From: Liquidambar formosana
Lineage: Eukaryota > Streptophyta > Magnoliopsida > Saxifragales > Altingiaceae
Direction of reading: 5' to 3'
Length of the DNA stretch: 64,000 bases
Assembly: GCA_039720395.1 (NCBI GenBank)
Contig: CM077833.1
Location: 28,728,271 to 28,792,270, forward strand
Each line of letters opens with the position of its first letter. Position 1 is the stretch's first letter. The notes under the pieces were generated by a model. That model saw only the letters and a program-made list of their open reading frames with translations. It was not told where the DNA came from and did not search any database. A program made the position numbers and the translations under genes. Below, piece after piece: positions 49,301-64,000 of the stretch.

Positions 49301-52199
49301 AAAGAGCAAACCTTTTTTTTTTTTTTTTTGGTTGAAGTTTTCAGGTTGGGCAAACGTCCCACCTCCTTACACACTAACTACACCCCTGGAACTACTCTGT
49401 CCACCCTCCAAAATTATTGGTTCAAATATGAAACCTCTTGTCAGTGTAAAATTCCCAAACTCCCAGTTCATATATGCAGGGCCACCATCGATGCGTGTAA
49501 TACAAGAGATATGGTAACATTGTCGGCAATCTTGTGTGGGTCCCTTGCCCAAATAGGGCATCTTGTGTGGATCCTACTCTATATAAGAGAGTTCATAATG
49601 GCATTTGACAATGAAAAAAGCATTTTTATTACATGTATTTTCTATCTTATTCATTTAAGAGTAATCTTTTCGGGCACCAAAAGGCCAAAGTTTTGTCAAT
49701 GAAATCAATTACCCTTTCCCTGCGATGACGTTTCATTTGTGGTCCTTGTTCTTCTTTAAGTCTTGCGTTGCTAAAGTTCATATATCATAAATAATGCTCT
49801 TTGTGTCCGTCACGCGAACTGCTCTAAAAAAAAAATAAAAGCTCCGCACTCTTTTTCTACGTTGTAAAAAGAAATAGAGGGGAACATACCCACCTGCCCA
49901 CCTGCCTCCAAAAAGACAGAAAAACAAAAAGGACGATCCCAAATGAGAGAGACTTCACAATCAATTTGAGAAAACGTTCATAATACTTTGTTACCATTTT
50001 TCATCATCTCCTAGTTCTTTCTTTAAATGGATTTCGTTTAGCTTGTTGCCAGCCTGATACGTTAATGGAAACTGTTAAACGGTTTAATTTTTTTGTCTAA
50101 TTTTATGGATAGTTTAATTTATGTGACAACTAATGCAATGCATCATTCATTTAATTAGATAAATTTAAGCAAATGAACTTGATTTACGTAAAAAATATTA
50201 CTCCACGTTGATGATTTAAAGTTGGGCAAGCAAGACGTATGAACAAAAATAATAGACATATATATATATATATATATAATTTTTATTTTTATTTTTTTTG
50301 ATATTATAATTTTGAGTATATTCAATCTTTTGTTTCACATACATCAAATAATTACAAAACAAAACATGAAAATAACTTTTTAAGAAAGAGTGGTAAGAAT
50401 TGAATTATAGATCTCTTACTTCACTCAAAAACCAATCAGTTTACCTAAAGAAAAATGAAAAAAAGGAAAAAAAATGAGATTCGTGACAGAAATTCAAAAT
50501 GCAGGGGGTGAAGAGTAGACTGACCCACTACGAGTGGACTGATTCACGTGCCTCGTCAACGATATTCTAGATAGCATGACATAATAAGAACCGCAACAGT
50601 GTCAAACAAATGACAACTCTGATCCACCTACTCCAATATTGTTATTATTACTCGTACTAATATATATCCAATAACCTACGTGTCCACTCAAGCGCTTCAA
50701 TCTTCCATTGGGCTGGTGTATGTTTTCTGACACGTGATGTGAACGACCTTTCTTCCCACGTTCTTACAGGTTGGAAACAGATAGAGGGAAAGCTGGTTTT
50801 GAAATTTCTTGACCTACTTTGTAGGTCACTACTCACTCCCTCAGTTTACATTCTAAGCAGCACTTGATCTTTCCTAGGCCTAGGAAATGTGAGTATCTCA
50901 TATATGTTTCTAAATTAGATTATTATTTATTGTCAAACAAAAAATTAATTCATTTTCATATGTCCAAGCATTGCTGCTATATAATACAGGAGTAGCAGTG
51001 GTCTACGCAGGCAGGATCAAATACTCTTACGTTACCAACTTACCACTATATTAACTCAACTATGCTTAGCCAAACCTTTGCCTTTGAAAGATCGAAAATG
51101 TTGAATTATCTAATTTTTTTACCCAATTTTATTTGCCTTGTTTATCTCAATTATGAACGACTAATCTTTTAATGAAATATTTATTTCGTTGACTAAATTG
51201 TCAAATAAGTTATAGGCAAATAAATTTGGATAAATGAGTTGGGTTATATAGCATTGCTCTCAAAATATAATTCTCAAGCATAGTAGTCATGGTTGTAATC
51301 CTTAAATAGTACTCGACAAGTCTTGGTTAAGCATTGTTAAGATATAATTTTGTTATAAAAGGGTAATATATTAACTATGCCTATTAATTTTTATTTAATT
51401 GTAATTATTTACCCATAGTTGGACCAATCTAAGATTCCCTTATTTAATTTTATATTGCGGTTAGTTTATTTTATATTTTTATTTTTTGGATAAGTATATT
51501 GTTGTTACTTGTTGGTATACAAAGCAATCATTTTACTCATAGTAATGAATTGGAACAAAAAAATTATCAATAGTGTGTCGTACTGTAAGATGCCGGGCTT
51601 CATCTTATAGTGTCTTTGCCCAGCAAAAGAAATTAAATAAGCTTAATACTCAAACCTGGACCAGCCATACGAACCCAAATATATGACAATTAGCTCATCC
51701 CAGCTCATTTATATTCAATTGGATGGTAAGAACATGTTTTTCATTTCCACCGCACCCCAAAAAATTGAAAAGAAAACATCCCCTCCCCCCCAAAAAAAAT
51801 ACCTCCGAAATCGAATCCATTAAAATAAGTTGTTTTTGGGTCAAGAAGGGATGCCTTTCAAAGTGGCCAAGAAAATTGGTGTTATAGTAACTTTTAGGCT
51901 GTAAATAAATCAAGTTGATCGATCTCAGTCGTAGGCAGTTTAGTGATTTAATCTTGGTTCAATAGATTAATAAATTCAAAATTGAGTTTAATTTGTTTAT
52001 CGAATGAGAGAGTGTATGGAGTCGAGTTTTATCGAGTCTAAGTTTAGGAAATTTAGTACTATTATGAAGTATTAATGAGTTGATTAAGCTAAAAAATAAT
52101 ACTTACCTTATCAGTAAGGTTGAATGATATATTTTTGTCGAAACCCTGATCACCAAAATAGTCGCAAGGACCACCGAATCAGAAACGAGTGTGGAAAAA

Positions 52200-55852
<3,653 letters not shown>

Positions 55853-56476
55853 TATGTTTGGACAAGGGCCTCTTTGTTGGGAGCTGCCTGTAAGGACCTG
55901 GCTCATAAAGCAATCCTCTTTTAAGTGTATGCTCCCTGTAAGTTCCATTTCTTCTTGCTGTATAATCATTTTGATAAAGCACTTCAAATACTATTTGTGG
56001 ACAGAAACTCCTGTCACCATTACTTGGTTAGATTCTCTACATGTGCCTCTGTTCATGGATGTGGATTAACTGACTAGGCCTTGTAACTGTTATTTTCTCC
56101 TTGAACAGACCTTGGCATGACCGCATGATTGATCCTTATCTTCGTTTTAATAAGTTTTCCTCTCCTTTATCCATTTCCCCTTTTATGAAGAGTTGGCTAG
56201 TTGGGAAGAAAGATCAAAAAGCTGATAACTCAGGTGTTAAAGTTTTTGTTAAGTATGCACTTTAGATTGTGGTTGATCCAATTACGTAGCTTAATATTTA
56301 TGATCTGCTTCATTGCCTAGAAAATTGAGGAAGAGAGAAGAAAATTTGGGATTTAAAACTATTCAGGGCTGAAATGGTTGCAATTACTTTCCAAGATTTC
56401 TTTTCTTTTCCCTTCATCTTCTTGACAGTTGGTAGCAAAACAGAGCATTTGCAAAACATATAGAGAATGCATTTAA

Positions 56477-57579
56477 TCTATACTACCTATAAAATGATGA
56501 ATGTGAGAAAAACTTTTGATTGACTAATATACCCTTATTTTAATTTTTAAATACACAACTACCCTTCTGCATATATGAGAAATATAGCAATATAAAACAC
56601 ATACCTTAATAAGAATTCTAAGGAAACTATAATTCATATAATAATTAAATAAAACCAAACCCAAATAGGAATTCTAAGGAAACGGAAACTATATTCAAAA
56701 CTATAATTCATATATTTCTTTGGTTTCAAACCCTATGTAAGCTATGTGTGTTCTCCTATCATTTTCCAAATTAAAAAAAATCATTAAAAACTAATTTGCT
56801 CATAAATAAAATGAGAACATCCTGATCCCATAAATATCATATTTTTAAAAGAAAAAAAAAATCCTAAACATGTACATATTAAGAATATTATTATTTTAAT
56901 CAAAGACCAATAGAAGTTCTGGATTTGCGTAAGTCTTGGTTTCGATCCCATGTGGAGTATCTATTTTCTCTTATGTTTTTCCAATACATATATATCAAAA
57001 CTATTTTACTCATAAATAAAATGAGAACCTCCCAATCCCATAAATATTAGATTTTTTAAAGGTGGTAGTGTAGGCCTTATTAGGAACTTGAGTTAGCTTT
57101 TGTGGCATGAATCTACGGGAGGGGTGTAGATTATAATATATCATAAGAAAAAAGGATGGCATGTCCGTAGGGTTTGCAAAGCCCGCCTAAGTCTTGGTTT
57201 TGATTTTTGTAAAACTAATATACTAATAATTTGCTATTAAATCTTTCAACTATGGCACAAATATGTTTTGATTGGAGAAAGAGACAAAGAGTGAAAGAGA
57301 GAGCCTTTTGTTTCAGCATTGAAAGTTTCACAAAACCTTTAAAGAACCTATGTATAATGAAGTTTCAAAAATAATTTTAAGCACTATGATTTGGGAAAGA
57401 TAATGAAAAAAAAAAAAAATAGTAACCATATCAAAAAAGTAAAGGATTAAGTGATCAAAGTACTTTCATCTTATTCAAAGGCACGATAAAATTATTAAAT
57501 TTAAAAAATTATTATCATTATTGAAAAAAATAATTTAACTCAAAAAAATTCACGTGCAACGCACGTATGCACCAACTAG
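56477..57579 (+). mobile_element. Non-autonomous Helitron (1.1 kb)
   Basis: It begins TCTATACTACCTATAAAA after an A and ends CTAG before a T, the A|T insertion preference of Helitrons. Nine bases before CTAG is a perfect 6-bp hairpin ACGTGC-AAC-GCACGT (57552-57566), the diagnostic subterminal structure. There is no terminal inverted repeat and no target duplication. Inside, TACTCATAAATAAAATGAGA occurs twice (about 56799 and 57006), an internal duplication of about 207 bp period. No Rep/helicase frame is present. Confidence 0.8.
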
Positions 57580-59193
57580 TTTTTTTTAAAAAAAGACTGA
57601 TCAAACCTAGTGGCTTATCATTGCTTTTACATGGTGCAATGCATGAAAAGTACTTTAATTACACATTGAACCAAAAATTATAGAAGATAATTGAGAAGTT
57701 AAATCAGATGATCAAATATTTTTCTATCCAATTGTCTGATATGTTATTTTCATGGAAATGCCTACCCATGGGTACTTTCCCTATCACTTCTTTCTGTGTT
57801 AACAGGATTGCTGAACTTCTAGCCATACACAGTTACATCCTTAAACATGAGACACAAGGATGGCCTGGAAGTAACTGTCAACTTGAAAGATAACCTGTCA
57901 TGATACATTTTGATACTGATTGACAAAAATTCTTGAAATGGAAGCAATCCAGGGTTGATGAAAGTATTGTTTTGTCGCCCAGGAGGCCAGTAGTGTAATG
58001 ATGGAGTGTCTTTGCAGGTGACAGTTGATTTGAACAATGACGTACGGAAAATGTTGATCAATGCTGATTCCTTGAAGCAGATATGAGGGTTTCCAGGCAA
58101 TTTGTTTTATTTTTTGAATTCTATGAATACTGGCAAACCTGCCATATGTTTTAGACTTTCGAACCATTGAGAATGTATGAGTTGGGGTAGTGTATTTCTA
58201 TCATATTGTAATATGTATTAATCATAACTAATTCTGATTCAGAATAAAGTGCTGAGATACTTCCCAAATAGATACTGTGATGCTACTGTGGTTGGTATAT
58301 CATAGGGTCAGAAATATTCAAAAAAACAAATAATAATAATAATAGTAAAAATAAATAAAAAAACGAAACACTAATCTAGAACAATGAATGTGGAAATGGA
58401 GGATGGGGAAGTGAGAGGCTTCTGCATTTTCTGTTTTGTGATTGGAATTAATGTGGGAGTATCACAACTTTGTTAAACCATTGGCTGCCAGCATACTTTG
58501 TAATTCTGTCATGCTCTTGAATCGTGTTGAAATTTATTTCTTAGGTCTTTTTGGGCTCTCCAAAAAAATAAAAAAATAAAAATTAAGTGGCCACTACTGA
58601 GCCAGTTTCAATAGTCATTGGTACCAGTGCCTAGTCTGGTGGAGGTTATTTTAAGTAGTATTCAATTCAAACTTCTGGTAAAGGAAAAGTTTCTAGGAAT
58701 TTGACTAGTGACCAAGGGTCCAGAAACAATAACAAATCTGGCTGTTTGCTGATGGATTAAACCAAAATGTAGATGCCATTTGCAATTGGTCTGGAAAAGT
58801 TTTGGGATGATGGTGAGGCTCTGTACTGTTATGTATCAGTATCTAGTTTATAATTTCCCCAAGTATCATTTACCTATGCAATATTTTATGCTTATAATGT
58901 TAATTAGTAGTTAAAAAAAAAAAAATATTAATAGAAGCAGTCATATTTTAGGTTAAAGCTCACTACAGAGCCGTTTTCTTGCTTCCCAGAGCAGTTTAGT
59001 TGGACACTAGGACATTTTCATTTACCACATAGTGGAAGAAACCTTGATGATGAATGTTGCAATCCTTCTTCGATGCATGACACCAGTGGCCTTTTACATG
59101 TTGGTTTGGTTGATCCATTTAAGCCATGGTGCTGTGGGAAATTGAATGTTGTTTTGCCTATTTCTTTCACAAAAAATGGTGTCCTAGTGATGG

Positions 59194-59613
59194 CCTAGGA
59201 AGCACGGACACTTCTCCAAAAGGTCACGTGTCCGTGTCGGACACATATCGGATACAACACTTATTCGACATTCTTCCGACAGACGGACACATATCAGACA
59301 CAACACTTATTCGACATTCTTCCGACACGACGCTTCTTTTTGTTACCTTTTTTTTTTTTCCTTCTTTTTGTTCATTATTTGGCTTTTGTCATATATTTTC
59401 TACTAACAACTCAATTAGATTTATAAAAGTAATACAAAGATATTCATTTTGAATGATTTATGTAATGTTACATGACATTTTATAGTGATATGTATAAAAA
59501 TAAATATTATATTAATATTGTATTTCCCGACGTGTCGTGTTCTAAATTTTAAGAATTTGTTGTGTCCATATTATGTCGTACCCATATCATTTATCTGTGT
59601 CTATGCTTCTTAG
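59194..59613. mobile_element. hAT-like TIR element with internal tandem repeat (420 bp)
   Basis: CCTAGGAAGCACGGACAC at the left and GTGTCTATGCTTCTTAG at the right are inverted repeats. GTGATGG flanks both sides (59187-59193 and 59614-59620), a 7-bp (perhaps originally 8-bp) duplication that points to hAT. Inside, CGGACACATATC followed by ACAACACTTATTCGACATTC is tandemly repeated (about 59239-59330). Non-coding. Confidence 0.65.
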
Positions 59614-59743
59614 GTGATGGTTCATTTAACTTGACGAAAAGGAGGAGGAAGGGAAAAATGTCGTCTAGATGGTTATTCGTGGTAGCATGACGAACGAATC
59701 ACTTCCCCTCTTATTACATTAGGTAGCAAGTTTTCCCATCGAA

Positions 59744-59815
59744 GTCGTTGTAGTATAGTGGTGAGTATTCCCGCCTGTCACGCGGGTGACCCGGGTTCGA
59801 TCCCCGGCAACGGCG
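59744..59815 (+). tRNA. tRNA-Asp(GTC): tRNA-Asp (anticodon GTC)
   Basis: A 72-base cloverleaf. The acceptor stem GTCGTTG/CAACGGC (59744-59750 and 59808-59814) has one G-T pair and discriminator G at 59815. The anticodon stem CCCGC/GCGGG (59770-59774 and 59782-59786) encloses CTGTCAC with anticodon GTC at 59777-59779. The T-arm contains GGGTTCGATCCCC. The D-arm region TAGTATAGTGGTGAG supplies box A, and GGTTCGATCC is box B for RNA polymerase III. No intron and no encoded CCA, as in nuclear plant genes. It appears intact and functional. Confidence 0.97.
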
Positions 59816-60104
59816 TTTAGTGGTTTTTTGCCTCGCCCTTCAATATTTTTTCTTACAACAAAACTGGACTTTGACTCACTGAGCCGACCCGTCCAAAGAC
59901 GAGTTCAAGAATGATGATGAGGAATTAGAGAGAGAGAGAGAGAGTGAATGATAAGGAGGAAAAGGCTTTTAAAAAGGAGGACTAGCGTCCCTTCTCAGCT
60001 TCTCCCACTTTTTGCTCATTCAGGGGCCCTGAAATCCATCGCCATCCCTCTTCGTGCTTCTCTGCAACCTTTCATCGAGCAGGTTAGCTTCATTCCCCCA
60101 CCCT

Positions 60105-60109
<5 letters not shown>

Positions 60110-60147
<38 letters not shown>
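60110..60147. repeat. (CT)19 microsatellite
   Basis: Thirty-eight bases of uninterrupted CT just inside the 5'-UTR intron of UBC12. Confidence 0.95.
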
Positions 60148-60151
<4 letters not shown>

Positions 60152-60689
60152 GTAAACGGATACGGGGATATATTATGTATACACCCACGCCTCGCCTCTG
60201 ATTACAATCCGATCGCGATGTTTGTAGTTTGTTTTCTTTATCTGCTGTTCTGAAAGCCCCAAAATTTTGTGTTTGTTTTGTAAATATCTCGTTTATTGTT
60301 TACGGTTTCGTAGGCTTTTCTCTTTGAAGTTCTGTTTGTTTGAGGAGAAAAAGGTAGGAAAACGGAAGAGATTAGAATTTGGACTCTTGGATAGTTGGAT
60401 ATTACTTTGTTTGAGACCTTAGGATTTATTAACTTCAGGCAATTGAAACTGATACGAGAATTGGGTTCAATGGGGTTAGGTTTTTCGTATTTTGCGAAGC
60501 CAAAAAAAAAAAGAAAAAAAAAAAGAGAGAGAGAGAGAGAAACAGAAGACACGATTTAAAATCTTATTTCTTTTATTTTCTTGCCCTCCATTTTTTCAAG
60601 CAGTCAAACGGAGAGCTAATGATTCATACTTGATCCAATGGTTGAGGGATTTCAAGAATTTTTGTTTATTTATTGATTTATTTTTTGCC

Positions 60690-60845
60690 AACTTGGGTAT
60701 CCAGACCTTTATGTGACTAATCCACGGGTCAGGCCACTGCCCACTCTGCCGGCTGTTGGGTGACCCTAAGAGGGAGTGGGAAGTCGAACCTAGAACCTAC
60801 CATATTTTGATGCATGAGTCACGCGGTTCTCTTGTGATGTAATTG
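60690..60845 (-). repeat. Possible SINE fragment
   Basis: On the minus strand GGTTCTAGGTTCGACTTCCC resembles a polymerase III box B, with upstream AACCGCGTGACTCATGC as a poor box A candidate. GC content is higher than in the flanks. Ends and tail are not defined, so this is tentative. Confidence 0.25.
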
Positions 60846-61104
60846 TTTGTACATCTCAGTCATTTGATGTTGTTGTTTAAGCATTCGTTACTTCAAAATC
60901 TGTTATATGTTCTATGTGCTATTTTTGTTTTTGTCTGGTTTGTGCCTGAAGGTTTGTTTATCTTGTATGCTCTTGACTCCTGAGCAATTGCTTGGATCTA
61001 TTGGGTTCTATTGCAGTTGCATTTTAAATGATTTTTGCATGGAGAAATCCTTGGGTAGAAGAAAAAGGGTTTTTAATATGATACTTTGTTTGTTTGTAGG
61101 AATA

Positions 61105-64000
61105 ATGATTAGACTATTTAAAGTAAAGGAAAAGCAGAGGGAAATTGCTGAAAATGCAAACGGAAAGGCTCCAGTTAAGAAGCAAAGCGCAGGGGAATTA
61201 CGTCTTCATAAAGGTTTCTTGTCTTACAATTAGTAATAACATTTTTTATTTTTCTATTGTTGTTTAAATGAATATATGTTTATTATATTTTTACTTATAT
61301 TTTCTCTGTTTTAGAGAGCTTATGTAAGAGTTGTGGTCAATTGTGTAATGCTGAATCGTGAAAAATTTGATCTAGTGAAAGTGCTGTACTCTATGAGGAG
61401 TCCGCAAACCTTGATTTATGTCACACTTGTGGTAGATGGTTCTAAATTAGAATGTGATTTTTTTTTTCTTTTCTTCTCTTCTGGAAAGGAGAGAGTGATG
61501 GTGGGTTATCAAGTCCAAGATATATTTTTAAAAAATATATTTTAGTTATATGTTCTAGTCACATAGGAGTTTAGTTTGGTTTAAGAATCACATTTTGGGT
61601 TACATATGTTCTAAATCATTTCAATTTTATGTTTTATCGAGTTGGTACAGTGGTAAGGCACTCTCCAGTGGTGTTGGGTGTGGAATTTGATCAAAATGGC
61701 AATTGTACCACCCAACAAGATCACCATAGATGGAATTCTAAATTTATTTTTGACAGCCCAATGTTAGGTCTCTTTTAGCAAGTGTTAGAAGTTTGGAAAT
61801 GAGAGAGTGGGGAAAACTGAAATAGGAAATGTGACCCGAAATTATTTTTCTAATCACACTAAATGGCCTGGAAGAAAAGAAGACTATCCCACCTTGATTT
61901 CATTAAAATCGCTAGTACCCGATTGGCTTAGGTTTTCAAAGGAACACCAATCATAGTTGAGTTTGACCAATTCTTGAAGAGAAGGACCTGATTGGTGCAC
62001 CCTTATTTAAAAACCTGCTGTCTATCCCCCCCAGAAAAAAGAACAAAAAATTTATTTGTTTATTTTCCTTTTGACTCATTTTTATTGTAACAAGTACATG
62101 GAAAGAAAAAAATTAAGGGTCCATTTTTCTGGCAAGCAATCCTCTCTCCATTCAACGACTTGGACTCTCTGTACCAGTAGAGTAAATCCTAGACCCATAT
62201 TAGATACCTTTTTTCCTTTTTCTTCACTGATAGAGGAGTTCTTGGCAACATGGAGCAAAAGATTTTCCTTTTTTTGTGTGTGTGTGTGTGTGTTTTGGTG
62301 GGGTCGGGTGGGGGGAGTTTTAGAAATGGTAAACCAAGGGCAAGTTTAGGTGAATTTTCAAAGTCATTAGCCTTCCATTAGAAATTAGAATATATTATAT
62401 CAGTTGCATTTTAGTATTATGTGAACCTAGGAAACAGTTTTTTGTCATTGTTATTCCATCCCTGTTGCATAAAAGTATATTGCTGCAAATAAATAGTGTG
62501 CAAATATCACTTGGTGGGCTACTTTTGCAGTTGCCTGAAATTCAGGAAAGGTCATTGCAATATCAATAGTCACTATTATGTTTTTTCCTGAAAATTTTCC
62601 TCTGCAGAGTTTTTTAGTTGGTAGATTGAACAATTTGATTCTCAACCTGATTCTTAGAAATTATAAGATTCAGAGTTGTGCAAAGTTTTAAGTTCCACGT
62701 AGCCTTGGACAGGTAGCAAATGGGTCGTGTTCAAAGTCTTTTTATGAAAGAAGATATCATCTTTCACTTTAATTTGTTGAAGTTGTTTCTAATGGCTACC
62801 CTAGTTGGGCAGTTTTAGGTTTATATGTTAACCTTTAGATGGTAGAAAGTTGACTTTCTTCCCTTCTTTATTGTTCGCTGCCCAAACTCTGCCATTCTTG
62901 AAATAAAGGGAGGAAAATTAACTCATTAAATTTGCTCTCCCGCTTAATGACCTATATTGTTAAAGAGCATTGGCTTCCTGATTAGCTTCATGATTACATG
63001 ATTTATAGAATCATAGTTAATTTATCTTACTGTTGTTTTTATTTTCTTAACAGGGGTCCAAATAGTATATTATTTTTGTCTATATCATCGTTAAATGTAA
63101 TTGTATATATTTTTGTTTCTGTTGGCCTTTTCCATCTTATAGATATAAGCGAGTTGAACCTACCCAAAACTTGTAACATATCATTCCCTAATGGCAAGGA
63201 TGACTTGATGAACTTCGAGGTAACCATTCAGCCTGACGAAGGATATTATTTGTAAGTAATCCTCTTCATAAACTGTAAACAATTTGTTCAATGTTTAGAC
63301 GACATTTTCCCTACTGCAATTTCGTTTTTGTTTTACTCATCTGTAAATTTATTTAGTCTTTGTGTGGGAAGATCTGATCTTTGACATTTACATTTTTTCT
63401 AAAGATCTTGTGCCAAAATGGTGTGGTTCCAGTATCATGGAAATTGTGGATCATTTGAATAACTTTTATTCTTTTTTCCTTGTCACAGAGGTGGCGTATT
63501 TGTATTTTCAATCCAAGTTTCCCCTATGTACCCTCATGAAGCACCAAAAGTCAAGTGCAAAACTAAGGTAGACAAACCCAGGCTGTCTAGTTGTGATGTT
63601 ATTTTTTTATTTGCTGACTTGTGGATAATACTGTTAAATTAGTTTTTGCAGTCAGGTGGTTGCTAATATTATATTCTATCTGCAGGTTTACCATCCTAAT
63701 ATCGATTTGGAAGGAAATGTCTGCCTTAACATTCTTCGAGAAGACTGGAAACCTGTCCTAAATATCAACACTATTATTTATGGATTGTATCATTTATTCA
63801 CGGTATTTCTTTTGCTTTTAGTGCTAAAGTTTGGATTAGTGGTCCTTTGATATTCTAATTTCGCGTGTGTGTGTGCAGCAACCCAATCACGAGGATCCCC
63901 TCAATCCTGATGCAGCTGCAGTGTTGAGGGATAACCCAAAGATGTTTGAATCCAATGTGAGAAGGGCAATGGCCGGTGGGTATGTGGGACAGACTTACTT
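61105..64000 (+). CDS. RCE1: NEDD8-conjugating enzyme UBC12/RCE1-like, 3' end beyond the window
   Basis: E2 enzyme that receives NEDD8/RUB1 from the AXR1-ECR1 E1 and passes it to cullins, activating CRL ubiquitin ligases. Coding exons: 61105-61213, 63143-63251, 63489-63567, 63686-63802, 63879 to beyond 64000. All borders are GT-AG and phases agree. 178 complete residues are visible of about 184 expected. The N-terminal extension ([13 protein letters not shown]) is the UBC12-specific arm that docks on the NEDD8 E1. The UBC fold follows, with HPN at 102-104 and the catalytic cysteine C112 in [13 protein letters not shown]. The last visible residues are GGYVGQTY, so only the final few are cut off. 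The ATG lies five bases after a 5'-UTR intron. Confidence 0.96.
61630..61690 (+). repeat. Possible tRNA-derived SINE head
   Basis: In UBC12 intron 1, GAGTTGGTACAGTGGTAAGG resembles polymerase III box A. About 35 bases later GGAATTTGATC is a weak box B. No folded tRNA and no clear tail. Tentative. Confidence 0.25.
62275..62293. repeat. (GT)n microsatellite
   Basis: A run of GT dinucleotides within UBC12 intron 1, followed by a G-rich stretch (GGGTCGGGTGGGGGG). Confidence 0.85.

Larger units (their letters stand above)
43911..52199. other. Intergenic region, no complete gene recognised
   Basis: It contains the upstream flank of the NAC gene; a 5' leader or leader intron may reach several hundred bases upstream, but no certain exon could be placed. 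It also holds a coding-like fragment (45413-45620), a Tourist-like MITE (45868-46091), a Stowaway-like MITE (46133-46393), three copies of a ~130-150 bp inverted-repeat element (48279-49300), and TA runs at about 48721-48747 and 50259-50278. Very AT-rich stretches (for example 47300-47620) show nothing else. Confidence 0.55.
55853..59743. other. 3' flank of METTL4 with transposon insertions
   Basis: No coding gene recognised. Splice-like sites (donor 55940; acceptors ending at 56108, 57804 and about 58018) and an AATAAA at 58243-58248 suggest the METTL4 transcript may carry a long spliced 3' UTR reaching about 58.25 kb. A 1.1 kb Helitron sits within this stretch. A TIR element (59194-59613) lies just before the tRNA gene. 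The UTR model is inference; transcripts would settle it. Confidence 0.35.
60083..61099 (+). other. 5'-UTR intron of the UBC12 gene
   Basis: The leader exon ends CATCGAGCAG|GTTAGC at 60082. The next exon resumes after TTTGTTTGTAG at 61100, five bases before the ATG. A (CT)19 microsatellite (60110-60147) starts 27 bases inside the intron, and a possible tRNA-related repeat lies further in (60690-60845). The start of the leader exon is not certain; it is probably near or after the GA run at about 59930-59944. Confidence 0.6.

Noticed and set aside
60907..61104. N-terminal extension of UBC12 upstream of 61105
   Set aside because: The extra open frame is intron sequence with a clear TTTGTAG acceptor five bases before the true ATG; UBC12 proteins begin MI-LF.

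Overview
This is nuclear DNA from a flowering plant, most likely a eudicot. Six protein genes can be read, five with ordinary GT-AG introns. Their products have close plant homologues, the intergenic DNA is AT-rich and full of small non-autonomous transposons, and there is one nuclear tRNA-Asp gene. The species cannot be named from the sequence. No bacterial-type operon, phage, CRISPR array or autonomous transposon is visible.

Layout. 1-7.7 kb: intergenic, with several foldback and Tourist-like MITEs. 7.7-9.5 kb (minus): two-exon mitochondrial calcium uniporter (MCU). 9.5-23.3 kb: intergenic, MITEs and a degenerate ~1 kb tandem duplication. 23.3-23.7 kb (minus): small extensin-like secreted proline-rich protein with a clear TATA box. 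23.7-27.2 kb: intergenic, with an ~80-90 bp tandem repeat and a 21-base poly-G run. 27.2-30.7 kb (minus): six-exon SAP30-type Sin3/HDAC subunit of the AFR1/AFR2 type. 30.7-39.7 kb: intergenic, with a Mutator-type MITE, a short Helitron and other MITEs. 39.7-43.9 kb (minus): five-exon NAC transcription factor with a one-base frameshift in exon 1; its first intron holds a decayed plastid trnI-CAU-like copy. 43.9-52.2 kb: intergenic. 52.2-55.9 kb (plus): nine-exon METTL4-type MT-A70 methyltransferase with DPPW, followed by a 1.1 kb non-autonomous Helitron. 59.7 kb: tRNA-Asp(GTC). 60-64 kb (plus): NEDD8-conjugating enzyme UBC12/RCE1, with a 5'-UTR intron, cut by the right edge of the window.

The genes are independent housekeeping or regulatory loci and do not form one pathway. 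The AFR-type and METTL4-type genes recall the neighbouring Arabidopsis pair At1g19330/At1g19340 (from memory), so this looks like a conserved neighbourhood widened by repeats. The strongest non-genic signal is a family of four long-foldback elements. Three have perfect 9-bp target duplications, which marks Mutator-type MITEs with two distinct terminal variants. I found no convincing previously undescribed biological system.
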